From Thiotrichales bacterium (GTDB lineage Bacteria; Pseudomonadota; Gammaproteobacteria; JAAZVR01), in assembly GCA_018623305.1 (NCBI GenBank), contig JAAZVR010000001.1:1-27434 (forward strand): a DNA stretch of 27,434 nucleotides, written 5' to 3'. The notes beneath the pieces were generated by a model. It saw only the letters and a program-made list of their open reading frames with translations, was not told the DNA's origin and did no database searches. The translations under genes and the position numbers were made by a program. Positions 16,414-24,723 of the stretch are shown here, in pieces. Positions within the stretch are counted from its first letter, which is position 1. Each line of letters begins with the position of its first letter.

Positions 16414-18990
16414 TTAGTTAAATTGAATATGACCGTCTGAAACAGAAATTCGGACGGTTTGACCTGACACATAATCACCTTGCAATAATTTCTGTGCCAA
16501 TGGATTTTCCAATACTTGCTGAATCACACGCTTCAATGGACGCGCTCCATACACAGGATCAAAGCCTTCTTCACCAATCAAATCTAAGGCCTCATCACTG
16601 ATATCCAAACTCAAATCATGATCTTTCAAACGTGTGCGTAAACGCTCGATTTGAATCGATGCAATTTGACGAATATCGTCTTTCGCTAATGGATGGAAGA
16701 CCACCGTATCATCAATTCGATTGACAAACTCTGGTCGGAAGAATTGACCAACAACCTCCATCACCTCAGATTTCATTTTGTCGTAATCATTCTCACCCGC
16801 TAAGGCCTGAATGCGATCGGAACCCAAGTTAGAGGTCATAATAATCACCGTGTTTTTGAAATCCACGATTCGACCTTGACCATCCGTCAAACGACCGTCA
16901 TCCAAGACCTGAAGCAAAATGTTAAACACATCGGGGTGCGCTTTTTCTACTTCATCCAGCAATACCACCGAATAAGGTTTACGACGCACGGCTTCCGTTA
17001 AATAGCCGCCTTCTTCATAGCCAACATAGCCTGGAGGCGCGCCAACTAAACGAGACACCGAATGCTTCTCCATAAACTCCGACATATCAATACGCACAAT
17101 CGCATCTTCTGTGTCGAATAAGAACTTCGCCAAGGATTTCGTCAACTCAGTTTTACCCACACCCGTTGGACCGAGGAATAAGAATGAACCATTCGGACGG
17201 TTTGGATCTGACAAGCCCGCACGCGAACGACGAATCGCATTCGACACCGCTTTCACCGCCTCACTCTGACCAATCAAACGTTCGTGCAAGGCCTCTTCCA
17301 TGCGAATCAGTTTCTCTTTTTCTGATTCCAACATATTCGAAACGGGAATGCCCGTCCACTTTGAAACCACTTCAGAAATTTCTTCATCCGTCACTTTGTT
17401 GCGAAGCAACGTCATTTCCATGTTTTCAGCATCAGCGCTTTCTGCTGCAACCACTTGTTTCTCCAACTCTGGAATAACACCGTACTGCAACTCACCCGCT
17501 TTGGCTAAATCACCATTGCGTCGCGCCGTTTCCAAATCCATACGCGCTTTTTCCAATTCTCCCTTGGCATTTTGCGCGCCCTGAACCATCGCTTTTTCCG
17601 CTTTCCACGTTTCTTCTAAATCCGCGTATTCTTTTTCCAGCGTATCGATTTCACCCAGCAAGTCATTTAAACGCGCTTTCGAGGCCTTATCTTTTTCTTT
17701 TTTCAAAGCTTCACGTTCAATTTTTAACTGAATCAAACGGCGATCGAGTTTATCCATCGTTTCAGGTTTTGAGTCGATTTCCATACGAATGCGCGATGCC
17801 GCTTCATCAATCAAATCAATCGCTTTATCAGGCAACTGGCGATCTGAAATATAACGATGCGAAAGCGTTGCCGCAGCCACAATCGCAGGATCAGTGATGT
17901 CAACACCGTGGTGCACTTCGTAACGCTCTTTCAAACCTCGCAAAATCGCAATCGTGTCTTCCACTGTAGGCTCATCAACCAATACTTTTTGGAAACGTCG
18001 CTCAAGCGCAGCATCTTTTTCAATGTTTTCACGATATTCATCCAGAGTCGTCGCACCGATGCAATGCAACTCGCCACGCGCCAAGGCAGGCTTTAACATA
18101 TTCCCCGCATCCATCGCGCCTTCAGATTTACCCGCACCGACCATCGTGTGAATTTCATCAATGAATAAAATAATACGGCCTTCATCTTTCGACAAATCTT
18201 TCAACACCGCTTTGAGGCGTTCTTCAAATTCACCACGATATTTCGCACCTGCAATCAACGCACCCAAATCCAACGATAAAACACGTTTATTGCGTAGACC
18301 TTCAGGCACTTCGCCATTCACAATTCGCTGCGCAAGGCCTTCTACAATTGCCGTTTTACCGACACCCGGCTCACCAATTAAGACAGGATTGTTTTTTGTA
18401 CGACGCTGCAATACTTGAATCGCTCGACGAATTTCATCATCACGACCGATGACAGGATCCAACTTGCCACTCTCAGCACGCTCAGTTAAGTCAATCGTAT
18501 ATTTCTCCAACGCTTGGCGTTGATCTTCGGCATTAGAATCGTTCACGTTTTGACCTCCTCGTACTTGTTCAATCGCAGCTTCTAGAGCTGATTTCGTCAC
18601 ACCGGCATCCTGCAACACGCTCATTAAAGAGCTTTTTTCTTCTAACAAAGCCAATAAAAACAATTCGCTCGAAATGTAGGCGTCTTGTTTTTTCATTGCC
18701 AATTTATCTGTCACATTCAACAAACGATTCAACTCGTTTGAAATATGAACATCGCCTGATTGACCTTGTACTTGAGGCAAGGCCTGCAATTTCGTTTGCA
18801 CCGCCATTTGAAGCGACTGCAATTGAGCACCTGCCAATTTCAGCACCTGACTCACACTGCCATCTTGCATTTCAAGCATCGCAGCTAATACATGAGCAGG
18901 CTCAATGTATTGATTGTCGTTACGCACCGCCAATGACTGAGCCGCACCCAAAGCCTCTTGAAATTTTGTAGTTAATTTATCCATTCGCAT
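16414..18990 (-). CDS. clpB: ATP-dependent disaggregase ClpB
   Basis: ClpB is a ring-forming AAA+ chaperone that, with DnaK, pulls proteins out of aggregates after heat stress. The 858-residue chain is full length. It has the N-terminal repeat domain (1-145), AAA-1 with Walker A GEPGVGKT (206-213), the M-domain coiled coil (about 405-525, rich in E and K), AAA-2 with GPTGVGKTELTK and Walker B SVVLLDEVEKAH, and the sensor region GARPLKRVIQ. The start MRMDKLTTKF matches the E. coli MRLDRLTNKF, so the outer ATG is used; AAGGA lies 9-10 nt upstream. A sigma-32 type promoter precedes it. Confidence 0.98.
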   Translation of the reverse strand: MRMDKLTTKFQEALGAAQSLAVRNDNQYIEPAHVLAAMLEMQDGSVSQVLKLAGAQLQSLQMAVQTKLQALPQVQGQSGDVHISNELNRLLNVTDKLAMKKQDAYISSELFLLALLEEKSSLMSVLQDAGVTKSALEAAIEQVRGGQNVNDSNAEDQRQALEKYTIDLTERAESGKLDPVIGRDDEIRRAIQVLQRRTKNNPVLIGEPGVGKTAIVEGLAQRIVNGEVPEGLRNKRVLSLDLGALIAGAKYRGEFEERLKAVLKDLSKDEGRIILFIDEIHTMVGAGKSEGAMDAGNMLKPALARGELHCIGATTLDEYRENIEKDAALERRFQKVLVDEPTVEDTIAILRGLKERYEVHHGVDITDPAIVAAATLSHRYISDRQLPDKAIDLIDEAASRIRMEIDSKPETMDKLDRRLIQLKIEREALKKEKDKASKARLNDLLGEIDTLEKEYADLEETWKAEKAMVQGAQNAKGELEKARMDLETARRNGDLAKAGELQYGVIPELEKQVVAAESADAENMEMTLLRNKVTDEEISEVVSKWTGIPVSNMLESEKEKLIRMEEALHERLIGQSEAVKAVSNAIRRSRAGLSDPNRPNGSFLFLGPTGVGKTELTKSLAKFLFDTEDAIVRIDMSEFMEKHSVSRLVGAPPGYVGYEEGGYLTEAVRRKPYSVVLLDEVEKAHPDVFNILLQVLDDGRLTDGQGRIVDFKNTVIIMTSNLGSDRIQALAGENDYDKMKSEVMEVVGQFFRPEFVNRIDDTVVFHPLAKDDIRQIASIQIERLRTRLKDHDLSLDISDEALDLIGEEGFDPVYGARPLKRVIQQVLENPLAQKLLQGDYVSGQTVRISVSDGHIQFN

Positions 18991-19022
18991 ATCAGCATTT
19001 CCTTATTTTTCTTGCAAACATT

Positions 19023-19050
19023 CAATAAGGACTATCGTTTTTTTTTCAAG
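19023..19050 (-). promoter_or_regulatory. Sigma-32 heat-shock promoter of clpB
   Basis: On the minus strand, CTTGAAA (complement of 19044-19050) is a perfect match to the RpoH -35 element. After 13 nt comes CCTTATTG (complement of 19023-19030), a fair match to CCCCATNT. The clpB ATG follows about 32 nt downstream. Sequence, spacing and gene identity all agree with RpoH control. Confidence 0.78.
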
Positions 19051-19201
19051 TTACACAGAACTAGGGGAGTTTCTATAAGAGGTTAATACCACGCCAAATA
19101 CAACTGAGTGCCAACTATTTCGTATCGATGTCGAAATTCCATTTGTCATCACTAAAAACGAAGGTGGAGCGTGTGAGCTGACGGCTAGAGGCCGCAATGT
19201 A

Positions 19202-19717
19202 ATGCATAGGCGTGTCAGTGAAGAGTATTTCAATCAACTCAATGAAATGTCGAGCATGATTACTTCGAATATCCAAAAAATTTCAGGAAACAGCCTGGTT
19301 GTAGCTAAAACGCTAAATTTGTTGCGAAACCAGATTTCGACACTTCAGGACATAATCTTCAACAGTAATTTGCCTGAATCTTTGGGGTTACCCACAAAAC
19401 AAGTGAATTTAAGTGCCAGTGGCTTTAGCACTATCGTGCATGAGCATTTTATAGTCGACGATATGCTGTGCATCAATTTGAAGATTCCAAATGAATCGCC
19501 TGTATTTACTTACCATGTTCCAAATGACTCGAACGAACTTAAAAAAACCTCTATTTTGATTGCAATCGCACGTGTCGTTAGAGTGGAAGAAACTGATTCA
19601 GGTCGATTAATTGCGGCTGAATTTTCACACCTCAATGATGAAGATCAACGAAGACTCTCTAAATTCATCCTGAAACAGGAAAGCCAAAAAATCCAAGAAC
19701 AAAAATATGGACACTAA
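19202..19717 (+). CDS. PilZ-like domain protein, true 5' end uncertain
   Basis: From the first in-frame ATG this gives 171 residues. The C-terminal half looks like a PilZ domain: VNLSASGFS is the [DN]-x-S-x-x-G motif, followed by DMLCINLKIP, IARVVRVEETDSGRLIAAEF, and NDEDQRRLSKFILKQE. PilZ domains bind cyclic di-GMP and need an upstream Arg motif. The same frame is open to 19079, and the upstream part reads CQLFRIDVEIPFVI, which is the expected first PilZ strand with an arginine. The coding sequence therefore probably begins near 19091. There is no ATG, GTG or TTG there: an AAGAGG ribosome-binding site (19077-19082) is followed after 8 nt by ACG. About 90 helical residues separate this strand from NLSASG. 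It abuts comM tail to tail with no gap. Confidence 0.72.
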   Translation: MHRRVSEEYFNQLNEMSSMITSNIQKISGNSLVVAKTLNLLRNQISTLQDIIFNSNLPESLGLPTKQVNLSASGFSTIVHEHFIVDDMLCINLKIPNESPVFTYHVPNDSNELKKTSILIAIARVVRVEETDSGRLIAAEFSHLNDEDQRRLSKFILKQESQKIQEQKYGH

Positions 19718-21199
19718 TTAATAAACACGTCCACGAAAAGCCAAGGTCGCTATGAGGCCTTGTTTTTCAATTTCTCCTCGTGCATGTAGATCACTCCATG
19801 TTTGCGCAGTCTTCAGCCAACGATAATAGGCTCGATTGGATAATTGATATTGATCCGCAACTCGGCCTAGCCACTGCCTCAATTCTCCTCGATCAGGAAT
19901 CAATTCATCAACTTGTTGGCTGGTCAACTCTCGATTTAAACAACCTTGTCTTTTATATTGCTGAGCTTGTGCATTAGAGACTTTGTCTTGAATTTCATAA
20001 CTAGACACTTTCTCTACAGGCATTTGATTCAACTCTTCGATTGACATCCTCGGCACCTCGATATGCAAATCAATCCTATCTAGAAGGGGTTCAGAGAGTT
20101 TTGACCGATATTTCTGAATTTGAGCCTGAGTCAGTTGATACGACTCTTCATCTGTGACAGGGTTCATTGCCGCAATCAATTGAAAATCCGCTGGATACGT
20201 TAATTTGAGATCCGATCTAGATAAATGCACCTCTCCGCTTTCCAAAGGCTCTCGAAGCATATCCAATACATGCCTTGAGAACTCAGGCAATTCATCCAAA
20301 AAAAGAACATTACCATGAGCTAAAGAAATTTCTCCTGGAAAAATAGCATTTCTTTGACCGCCTCCTACGAGCGCCGCAGCTGAAATGGAGTGATGCGGCG
20401 AGCGCATATAAGGCTGCGTCAATGCCTCTCTTTTAATGTTTGCCAACGAATGTAAGGCTTGAGACATCATCACTTGCGATGACGTTAAAGGCGGCATAAT
20501 GCCAATCAGCGCATTCGCTAGTAAGGTTTTTCCTGAACCAGGTGGACCATACATCAAGGCGCCATGTCGACCTGCAGCTGCGAGCATAATAGCTTCTTTT
20601 GCTGTAGTCAGGCCCTTAATCATAGACCAATCAACTTTAGGTTTTAAATGAACACTTTCGCGCCCATCCAAGACTTGGGGCGAATATTTTTCTGGAGCCA
20701 CTATAAACTCGCAGACTTCTGCAAGAGTGTCAAACGCAAAAATACGTTTAAAACCCAACCCCTTCAATCCCTCGCATTGTGTTTTCGAGACAACGATCAA
20801 CCGCTCTGACTTTTGTGCTTGATAAAGTGCGGGAAGAACCGCCTGAGCAGCACGCAAATCGCCACTCAAGGATAATTCTGCGTAAAACTCAAACCGCTCT
20901 AAATCAGAAACTTGAATTTGTTCTGAGCATTGCAACAACCCTATCGCAATTGCTAGATCATAACGTCCACCTCGTTTTGGGAGCTCCGCAGGTGCTAAAT
21001 TGATCGTGGTTCGCCGAGGTGGTAAATCAAAGCCCGATTGTTGAATCGCACTTCTCACTCTATCCTTACTCTCACGACCGGTCGTTTCAGACAATCCGAC
21101 CGTATTCAAACTGGGCAACCCACCCGCCATATGCACCTCAACCTGAACTAAGGGCGCATCGAGCCCTATTTGTGCTCTTGAGTAGGTGGTTGCCAGCAT
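19718..21199 (-). CDS. comM: YifB/ComM family Mg-chelatase-like AAA+ ATPase
   Basis: ComM is a hexameric helicase that promotes branch migration during natural transformation. The 493-residue length is typical. The N-terminal Lon-protease-like fold shows VEVHMAGGLPSLNTVGL and INLAPAELPKRGGRYDLAIA. The AAA+ part has Walker A MYGPPGSGKTLLANAL (217-232), LVGGGQRNAIFPGEISLAHG and Walker B NVLFLDELPEF. RLSEPLLDRIDLHIEVPR-like sequence (here starting KLSEPLLDRIDLHIEV) and the C-terminal Mg_chelatase_C helices (SNRAYYRWLKTAQTWSDL) complete it. The segment after AAMNP diverges from the usual AAMNPCPCG cysteine loop. It lies 3 nt downstream of ubiK in the same direction, an order also seen in Pseudomonas. 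Confidence 0.94.
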   Translation of the reverse strand: MLATTYSRAQIGLDAPLVQVEVHMAGGLPSLNTVGLSETTGRESKDRVRSAIQQSGFDLPPRRTTINLAPAELPKRGGRYDLAIAIGLLQCSEQIQVSDLERFEFYAELSLSGDLRAAQAVLPALYQAQKSERLIVVSKTQCEGLKGLGFKRIFAFDTLAEVCEFIVAPEKYSPQVLDGRESVHLKPKVDWSMIKGLTTAKEAIMLAAAGRHGALMYGPPGSGKTLLANALIGIMPPLTSSQVMMSQALHSLANIKREALTQPYMRSPHHSISAAALVGGGQRNAIFPGEISLAHGNVLFLDELPEFSRHVLDMLREPLESGEVHLSRSDLKLTYPADFQLIAAMNPVTDEESYQLTQAQIQKYRSKLSEPLLDRIDLHIEVPRMSIEELNQMPVEKVSSYEIQDKVSNAQAQQYKRQGCLNRELTSQQVDELIPDRGELRQWLGRVADQYQLSNRAYYRWLKTAQTWSDLHARGEIEKQGLIATLAFRGRVY

Positions 21200-21202
21200 G
21201 AA

Positions 21203-21433
21203 TTATCCTTTCAAATTTTTTTCCTCCAACTCTGAAAGACGCGCTTCTAATGATTCAATTCGGCTTTGCGCGCGATTAAGTCTAGTCTCTTGAACCTCTA
21301 ACTCTTCTCGCATCACCACATTCATTTCATCCAAAACTGTGCGTAATGTACTTTCAATTTGAAGCTTTATATCGTGAGTAACTGGCAGTTGGCCCACCAC
21401 GCCCTCAATCTTTTTTGTTATTTTATCTAACAT
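21203..21433 (-). CDS. ubiK: Ubiquinone biosynthesis accessory factor UbiK (YqiC/BMFP family)
   Basis: This is a 76-residue protein in which residues 1-45 form the membrane-fusogenic BMFP domain (MLDKITKKIEGVVGQLP, then DIKLQIESTLRTVLDEMNVV). Residues 46-72 form a coiled coil (REELEVQETRLNRAQSRIE, LEARLSELEEKN). UbiK forms a trimer with UbiJ that supports the ubiquinone-making complex, especially under oxygen. Length and both halves match the family. The gene is the first of a two-gene unit with comM. Confidence 0.92.
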   Translation of the reverse strand: MLDKITKKIEGVVGQLPVTHDIKLQIESTLRTVLDEMNVVMREELEVQETRLNRAQSRIESLEARLSELEEKNLKG

Positions 21434-21485
21434 TTATTTACCTGTCTACTCTACGTAGAAAAAAATTATAATCAAGTCAACATTC

Positions 21486-21510
21486 ATTATATTGTGTAAC
21501 AATTACACAA
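21486..21510. promoter_or_regulatory. Operator-like palindrome with a -10 element upstream of ubiK
   Basis: TTGTGTAA (21492-21499) and TTACACAA (21503-21510) form a perfect 8-bp inverted repeat around a 3-nt spacer. It lies between the divergent ubiK and FliL-like genes. On the minus strand it is immediately followed by TATAAT (complement of 21486-21491), a likely ubiK -10 box, although no good -35 box is visible. A dimeric repressor bound here would block that promoter. The regulator cannot be named. Confidence 0.4.
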
Positions 21511-21922
21511 AAAAGAGCATAGATAAGAACATCAGACTCTGGTTATTTATTATCAGTTTAGCCCTGTCCTTCCAAGCAAAAGCTACTGATGGCGTAGATG
21601 CTGGCCCTGTTTACAATGTTGACTTAGATATGATTATCGTTAATCTTAAACAACCTTCAAATAAAAAGCACCTCATCATTAACACTCAGTTAATTCTGAA
21701 AAGCCCGATCCAGCATTAGAAGACGATGCCACGGACAAGTTTGAGGAAGAGCACGCAGCTGCATCAAAAATCATTCAAGATTACATGCTGTCAATCAAAC
21801 ATGAGTTAATCTTTTTATTCCGAGAACAAACTGGCGAATTACTTAGCACTCGAGAAGGTGTAAAACAACTTCGCACTGAAGCTATAGAATCAGTCGCTGA
21901 AATTATTGAAGAAAACAGATGA
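21492..21922 (+). pseudogene. FliL-like protein, frameshifted
   Basis: The first part (from about 21492) encodes a signal/anchor segment NIRLWLFIISLALSFQAKA and then a strand pattern VYNVDLDMIIVNL, followed by KKHLIINTQLILK, like the FliL periplasmic domain. The frame stops at 21717. Moving to the next frame at 21701 continues the family: DKFEEEHAAASKIIQDYMLS, IKHELIFLFREQTGELLSTR, EGVKQLRTEAIESVAEII and EENR, ending at TGA 21920-21922. A single missing A in the run at 21699-21702 would explain the break. FliL proteins bind the flagellar stator. This homologue stands alone, away from flagellar genes. The TTG at 21492 lies inside a palindrome, so the real start is unclear. It may be a true pseudogene or an assembly indel. 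Confidence 0.68.
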
Positions 21923-22094
21923 ACCCCAGAAATGCTTCAGTAAATTGTTTTCACTAAATTCGTGATGCAGTAGGAGCTGGCTATTGAGCGGGCGAATCAT
22001 TGCCCGATAGCATTCCTGCACTTTTTGAGACCACAAACCTGCATGAGCAACGCTCGCAGATAGTGCGCCAAGCAAAACCAAAAAGTTTCTGCAT
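21890..22094 (-). pseudogene. Possible small secreted protein, frameshifted near its start
   Basis: An ATG at 22094, two bases after the stop of the SPOR-domain gene, opens MQKLF. A run of five T then breaks the frame. With one T fewer the product reads MQKLLVLLGALSASVAHAGL, a textbook signal peptide cut after AHA. Without the correction a TTG at 22081 would start a 63-residue product with a truncated signal. The mature part (GLWSQKVQECYRAMIRPLN and on to NNFSD) matches no family I recognise and overlaps the 3' end of the FliL-like remnant. Either a decayed gene or a sequencing indel; low certainty that a protein is made. Confidence 0.35.
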
Positions 22095-22096
22095 CT

Positions 22097-22954
22097 TTAA
22101 TCCCTAACGAATAATGTATCAATTTGTTGATTTCGTAAGGATTTCTGCAACTTTCTTGCCTGTTCTTGACTCATGCTTGGGGTTTGCAAACGAAATACAC
22201 TTTTACTGTTCACTTTTGCAGCTAAGATTTGCGTTTCAATGCCCTTCAAAATCAGTTCTGCACGAAGTTTCTCTGCATCATCTAATGATGTAAAAGAAGC
22301 TATTTGAAGGCGATAGTTTTGATTTACAACTGGCTTAGGCTGACTCACTTCTTTTTTAGAAGGCTTTGCTATTTGAGCCGGCTTCTCTGCCGCTTTGTAC
22401 TCCAGCGTCATCACGTCCGCCCCCATCTTACGGAATCGAGAACGGTATTTACGAGCCTCACGTTTACCCGTATAAGGGCCTGATTTAAGAATGTAATAAC
22501 GACCTGAACGCTCCATCCAAACCGAATAACCCTGCAAAGCAAATCGTGCCTTTTCACGCTCAGCAACCTCTCGTTTTCCAAAGGCGCCCACCTGAAGAAC
22601 ATACTGTTGTTCAGGATCAAAATTTTGATTCAGCTCTTCAACATCAACTTCAACTTGCTGAGACTTCAATCGATCATGAAAATCTAAATATTCACGCTTT
22701 TGAATCGGCTGTTCAGCTCGGGACGCTTGAGAGTTTTCAGGTGTCTGCTCTTTAGTTTCAACAAGCTCTTGAGCCAGCTTTTGGGTAGGCTTAACAATCT
22801 CTTCTTGAACGGTTGGATACAACGCCCAAATACCAAAAAAGATCGCTAGAACCCACGGCAAAAGCACCATTAGGCGGTGCTTGAATTTAGAGGGTTCAGG
22901 CACTTTAGGTTTTACAGAAGGTGCCTTTTTTTTCGGTGCTTTTTTCTCAGCCAT
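22097..22954 (-). CDS. FtsN-like membrane protein with two SPOR domains
   Basis: This is a 285-residue protein with a basic cytoplasmic tail (1-27), one membrane helix (about 28-46, RLMVLLPWVLAIFFGIWALY) and a linker rich in charged residues. Two SPOR domains follow. The first (about 115-185) has YVLQVGAFGKREVAEREKAR and RYYILKSGPYTGKREARK. The second (about 210-285) has YRLQIASFTSLDDAEKLRAE and SVFRLQTPSMSQEQARKLQK. SPOR domains bind denuded peptidoglycan glycans at division septa. The order argS then SPOR protein is common in gammaproteobacteria, where the gene is often called ftsN. Two SPOR domains instead of one make exact orthology to FtsN uncertain. The start overlaps the argS stop by one base (TAATG). 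Confidence 0.88.
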   Translation of the reverse strand: MAEKKAPKKKAPSVKPKVPEPSKFKHRLMVLLPWVLAIFFGIWALYPTVQEEIVKPTQKLAQELVETKEQTPENSQASRAEQPIQKREYLDFHDRLKSQQVEVDVEELNQNFDPEQQYVLQVGAFGKREVAEREKARFALQGYSVWMERSGRYYILKSGPYTGKREARKYRSRFRKMGADVMTLEYKAAEKPAQIAKPSKKEVSQPKPVVNQNYRLQIASFTSLDDAEKLRAELILKGIETQILAAKVNSKSVFRLQTPSMSQEQARKLQKSLRNQQIDTLFVRD

Positions 22955-24714
22955 TACATTGAATCAGGCGCGCTGACTCCTAATAGTTTCAAACCATTTT
23001 TCAACGTTTGTTGCGCTGCTTTAACCAAGACCAAACGCGCATTACGCAATTCGGCTTCGTCGACAATAAACGCATGAGCGTTGTAATAAGAATGCAATGC
23101 GTGCGCTAATTCACGCAAATAATGCACCATCAAATGCGGCTCGTGATTCATCGCAGCATTATTGACCGTTTCAGGGAATTTAGCCATGGCTGTCACAAGT
23201 GTATCTTCATGCTCTTCCGTCAAGCGCTCAAGATTCGCCAAGCCCATGGCTTCATCATAAATAAAGCCTTTATCAACCAACTGGTTCATCACCGCTGAAA
23301 CGCGAGCATGCGCATATTGAATGTAGTAAACAGGGTTTTCATTGCTTTGAGATTTTGCCAAATCCAAATCAAAATCCATGTGCTGTTCTGATTTACGCAT
23401 TACGTAGAAAAAACGCGCCGCATCCGTTCCAACTTCTTCACGCAATTCACGCAAAGTAACAAACTGACCTGAACGAGTGGACATCGCCACTTTTTCACCG
23501 CCACGGAACAAAGAAGCAAACTGAACCAACAACACCTCAAGCGCATCTGGATTGGTATCCATTGCCGTCATTGCAGCTTTGACACGGGGTACATAACCGT
23601 GGTGGTCTGCGCCCCAAACATCGATAATTTTTTCAAAGCCACGCTCAAGCTTGTTAAAGTGATAAGCGATATCCGATGCAAAGTAAGTTTTAATGCCGTT
23701 ATCACGCACCACAACTCGGTCTTTCTCATCGCCAAAATCGGTTGATTTAAACCAAAGCGCACCGCCTTTTTCATAGACAAGGCCTTTCTGTTGCAACTTT
23801 TCAATCGCCGCATCCACCAAACCTGACTCAAACAATGAACGCTCTGAGAACCAGTTCTGGAAATCAATACCAAACTCACTCAAGTCTTCTTTGATGTCAG
23901 TCAGAATCACATCCAATACCGCTTTATGAATGATGCGGTAATCGGTCTCACCCAATAAGGCCTTAGCGTTTTCAATCAAACCATCAATGTGCGCTTCTTT
24001 ATCACCACCCTCTTCGCCTTCATCGGCAGGGACATTAGCCATCACTTCATCCGCTGAACGCTTAAACTGCTCACCGTGTTCAGCCAATAATTCGCGCGAA
24101 GTCGTCCAAATGTAATCACCTTGGTAACCGTTTTTCGGAAAGGTCACAGCAACTTCACATAAATCCAAATAACGCATCCATACAGACGTCGCCAAAATAT
24201 CCATCTGACGACCCGCATCATTGACATAATATTCACGCGCAACATCGTAACCGACCGCTTCCAACAAATCCGCTACACAAGCGCCATAAGCCGCTCCACG
24301 ACCATGCCCAACATGCAAAGGCCCAGTTGGGTTCGCAGAAACAAACTCTACCTGAACCGATGCACCTTGCCCCGCATTCGAGCGACCAAAATCCTCACCT
24401 TTCTCAACAACTTCGTTCACAACGGCAAATTTTTCTTCTGCCTTAACGAAGAAATTAATAAAGCCAGGACCTGCGATTTCGATTTTCTCGATTTGATCAT
24501 CGGTCAACAAGGGCTGCAACATCTCAGCCACCGCGCGTGGCGCTTTACCCGCAGGCTTTGCCAACATCATCGCGACATTCGAAGCAAAATCCCCGTGTGA
24601 CTTATCTTTGGTGCGATCGACTTGAATACGAGGCGCAATATCCTCAGGCAATTGACCTTGTTCGATCAAAGTTTGAAGAGCTGATTGAATGCGATGAGCA
24701 ATGTGTTGTTTCAT
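22954..24714 (-). CDS. argS: Arginyl-tRNA synthetase
   Basis: ArgS is a class I synthetase that charges tRNA-Arg. The 586 residues are full length. They hold the N-terminal additional domain (1-110), the HIGH-type motif NPTGPLHVGHGRGAAYGA (128-145), YVNDAGRQMDILATS, the WGADHHGYVPRVKAAM block, and the VAMSTRSGQFVTL region in place of a canonical KMSKS, as is usual for this subgroup. The anticodon-binding domain near the C terminus includes YYIQYAHARVSAVM and ALHSYYNAHAFI. An acidic insert (ADEGEEGGDKEAHIDG) at about 240 is present. The leader contains a long hairpin ending 9 nt before the start, and no clear ribosome-binding site is visible there. Confidence 0.97.
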   Translation of the reverse strand: MKQHIAHRIQSALQTLIEQGQLPEDIAPRIQVDRTKDKSHGDFASNVAMMLAKPAGKAPRAVAEMLQPLLTDDQIEKIEIAGPGFINFFVKAEEKFAVVNEVVEKGEDFGRSNAGQGASVQVEFVSANPTGPLHVGHGRGAAYGACVADLLEAVGYDVAREYYVNDAGRQMDILATSVWMRYLDLCEVAVTFPKNGYQGDYIWTTSRELLAEHGEQFKRSADEVMANVPADEGEEGGDKEAHIDGLIENAKALLGETDYRIIHKAVLDVILTDIKEDLSEFGIDFQNWFSERSLFESGLVDAAIEKLQQKGLVYEKGGALWFKSTDFGDEKDRVVVRDNGIKTYFASDIAYHFNKLERGFEKIIDVWGADHHGYVPRVKAAMTAMDTNPDALEVLLVQFASLFRGGEKVAMSTRSGQFVTLRELREEVGTDAARFFYVMRKSEQHMDFDLDLAKSQSNENPVYYIQYAHARVSAVMNQLVDKGFIYDEAMGLANLERLTEEHEDTLVTAMAKFPETVNNAAMNHEPHLMVHYLRELAHALHSYYNAHAFIVDEAELRNARLVLVKAAQQTLKNGLKLLGVSAPDSM

Positions 24715-24723
24715 GATAGCCGT

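Noticed and set aside
16431..16460. Inverted repeat (GACCGTCTGA / CGGACGGTTTG) near the clpB 3' end as a terminator
   Set aside because: It lies inside clpB codons, has a mismatch, and is not followed by a T-run on the minus strand. I do not count it as a terminator.
17166..18418. Several + strand frames of 65-103 codons opposite clpB
   Set aside because: All are antisense to the conserved AAA+ coding sequence and show no independent coding signs.
21461..21475. TATAAT on both strands at 21466-21472 as extra promoters
   Set aside because: No acceptable -35 element at 16-18 bp could be found on either strand, so I did not call a promoter there.
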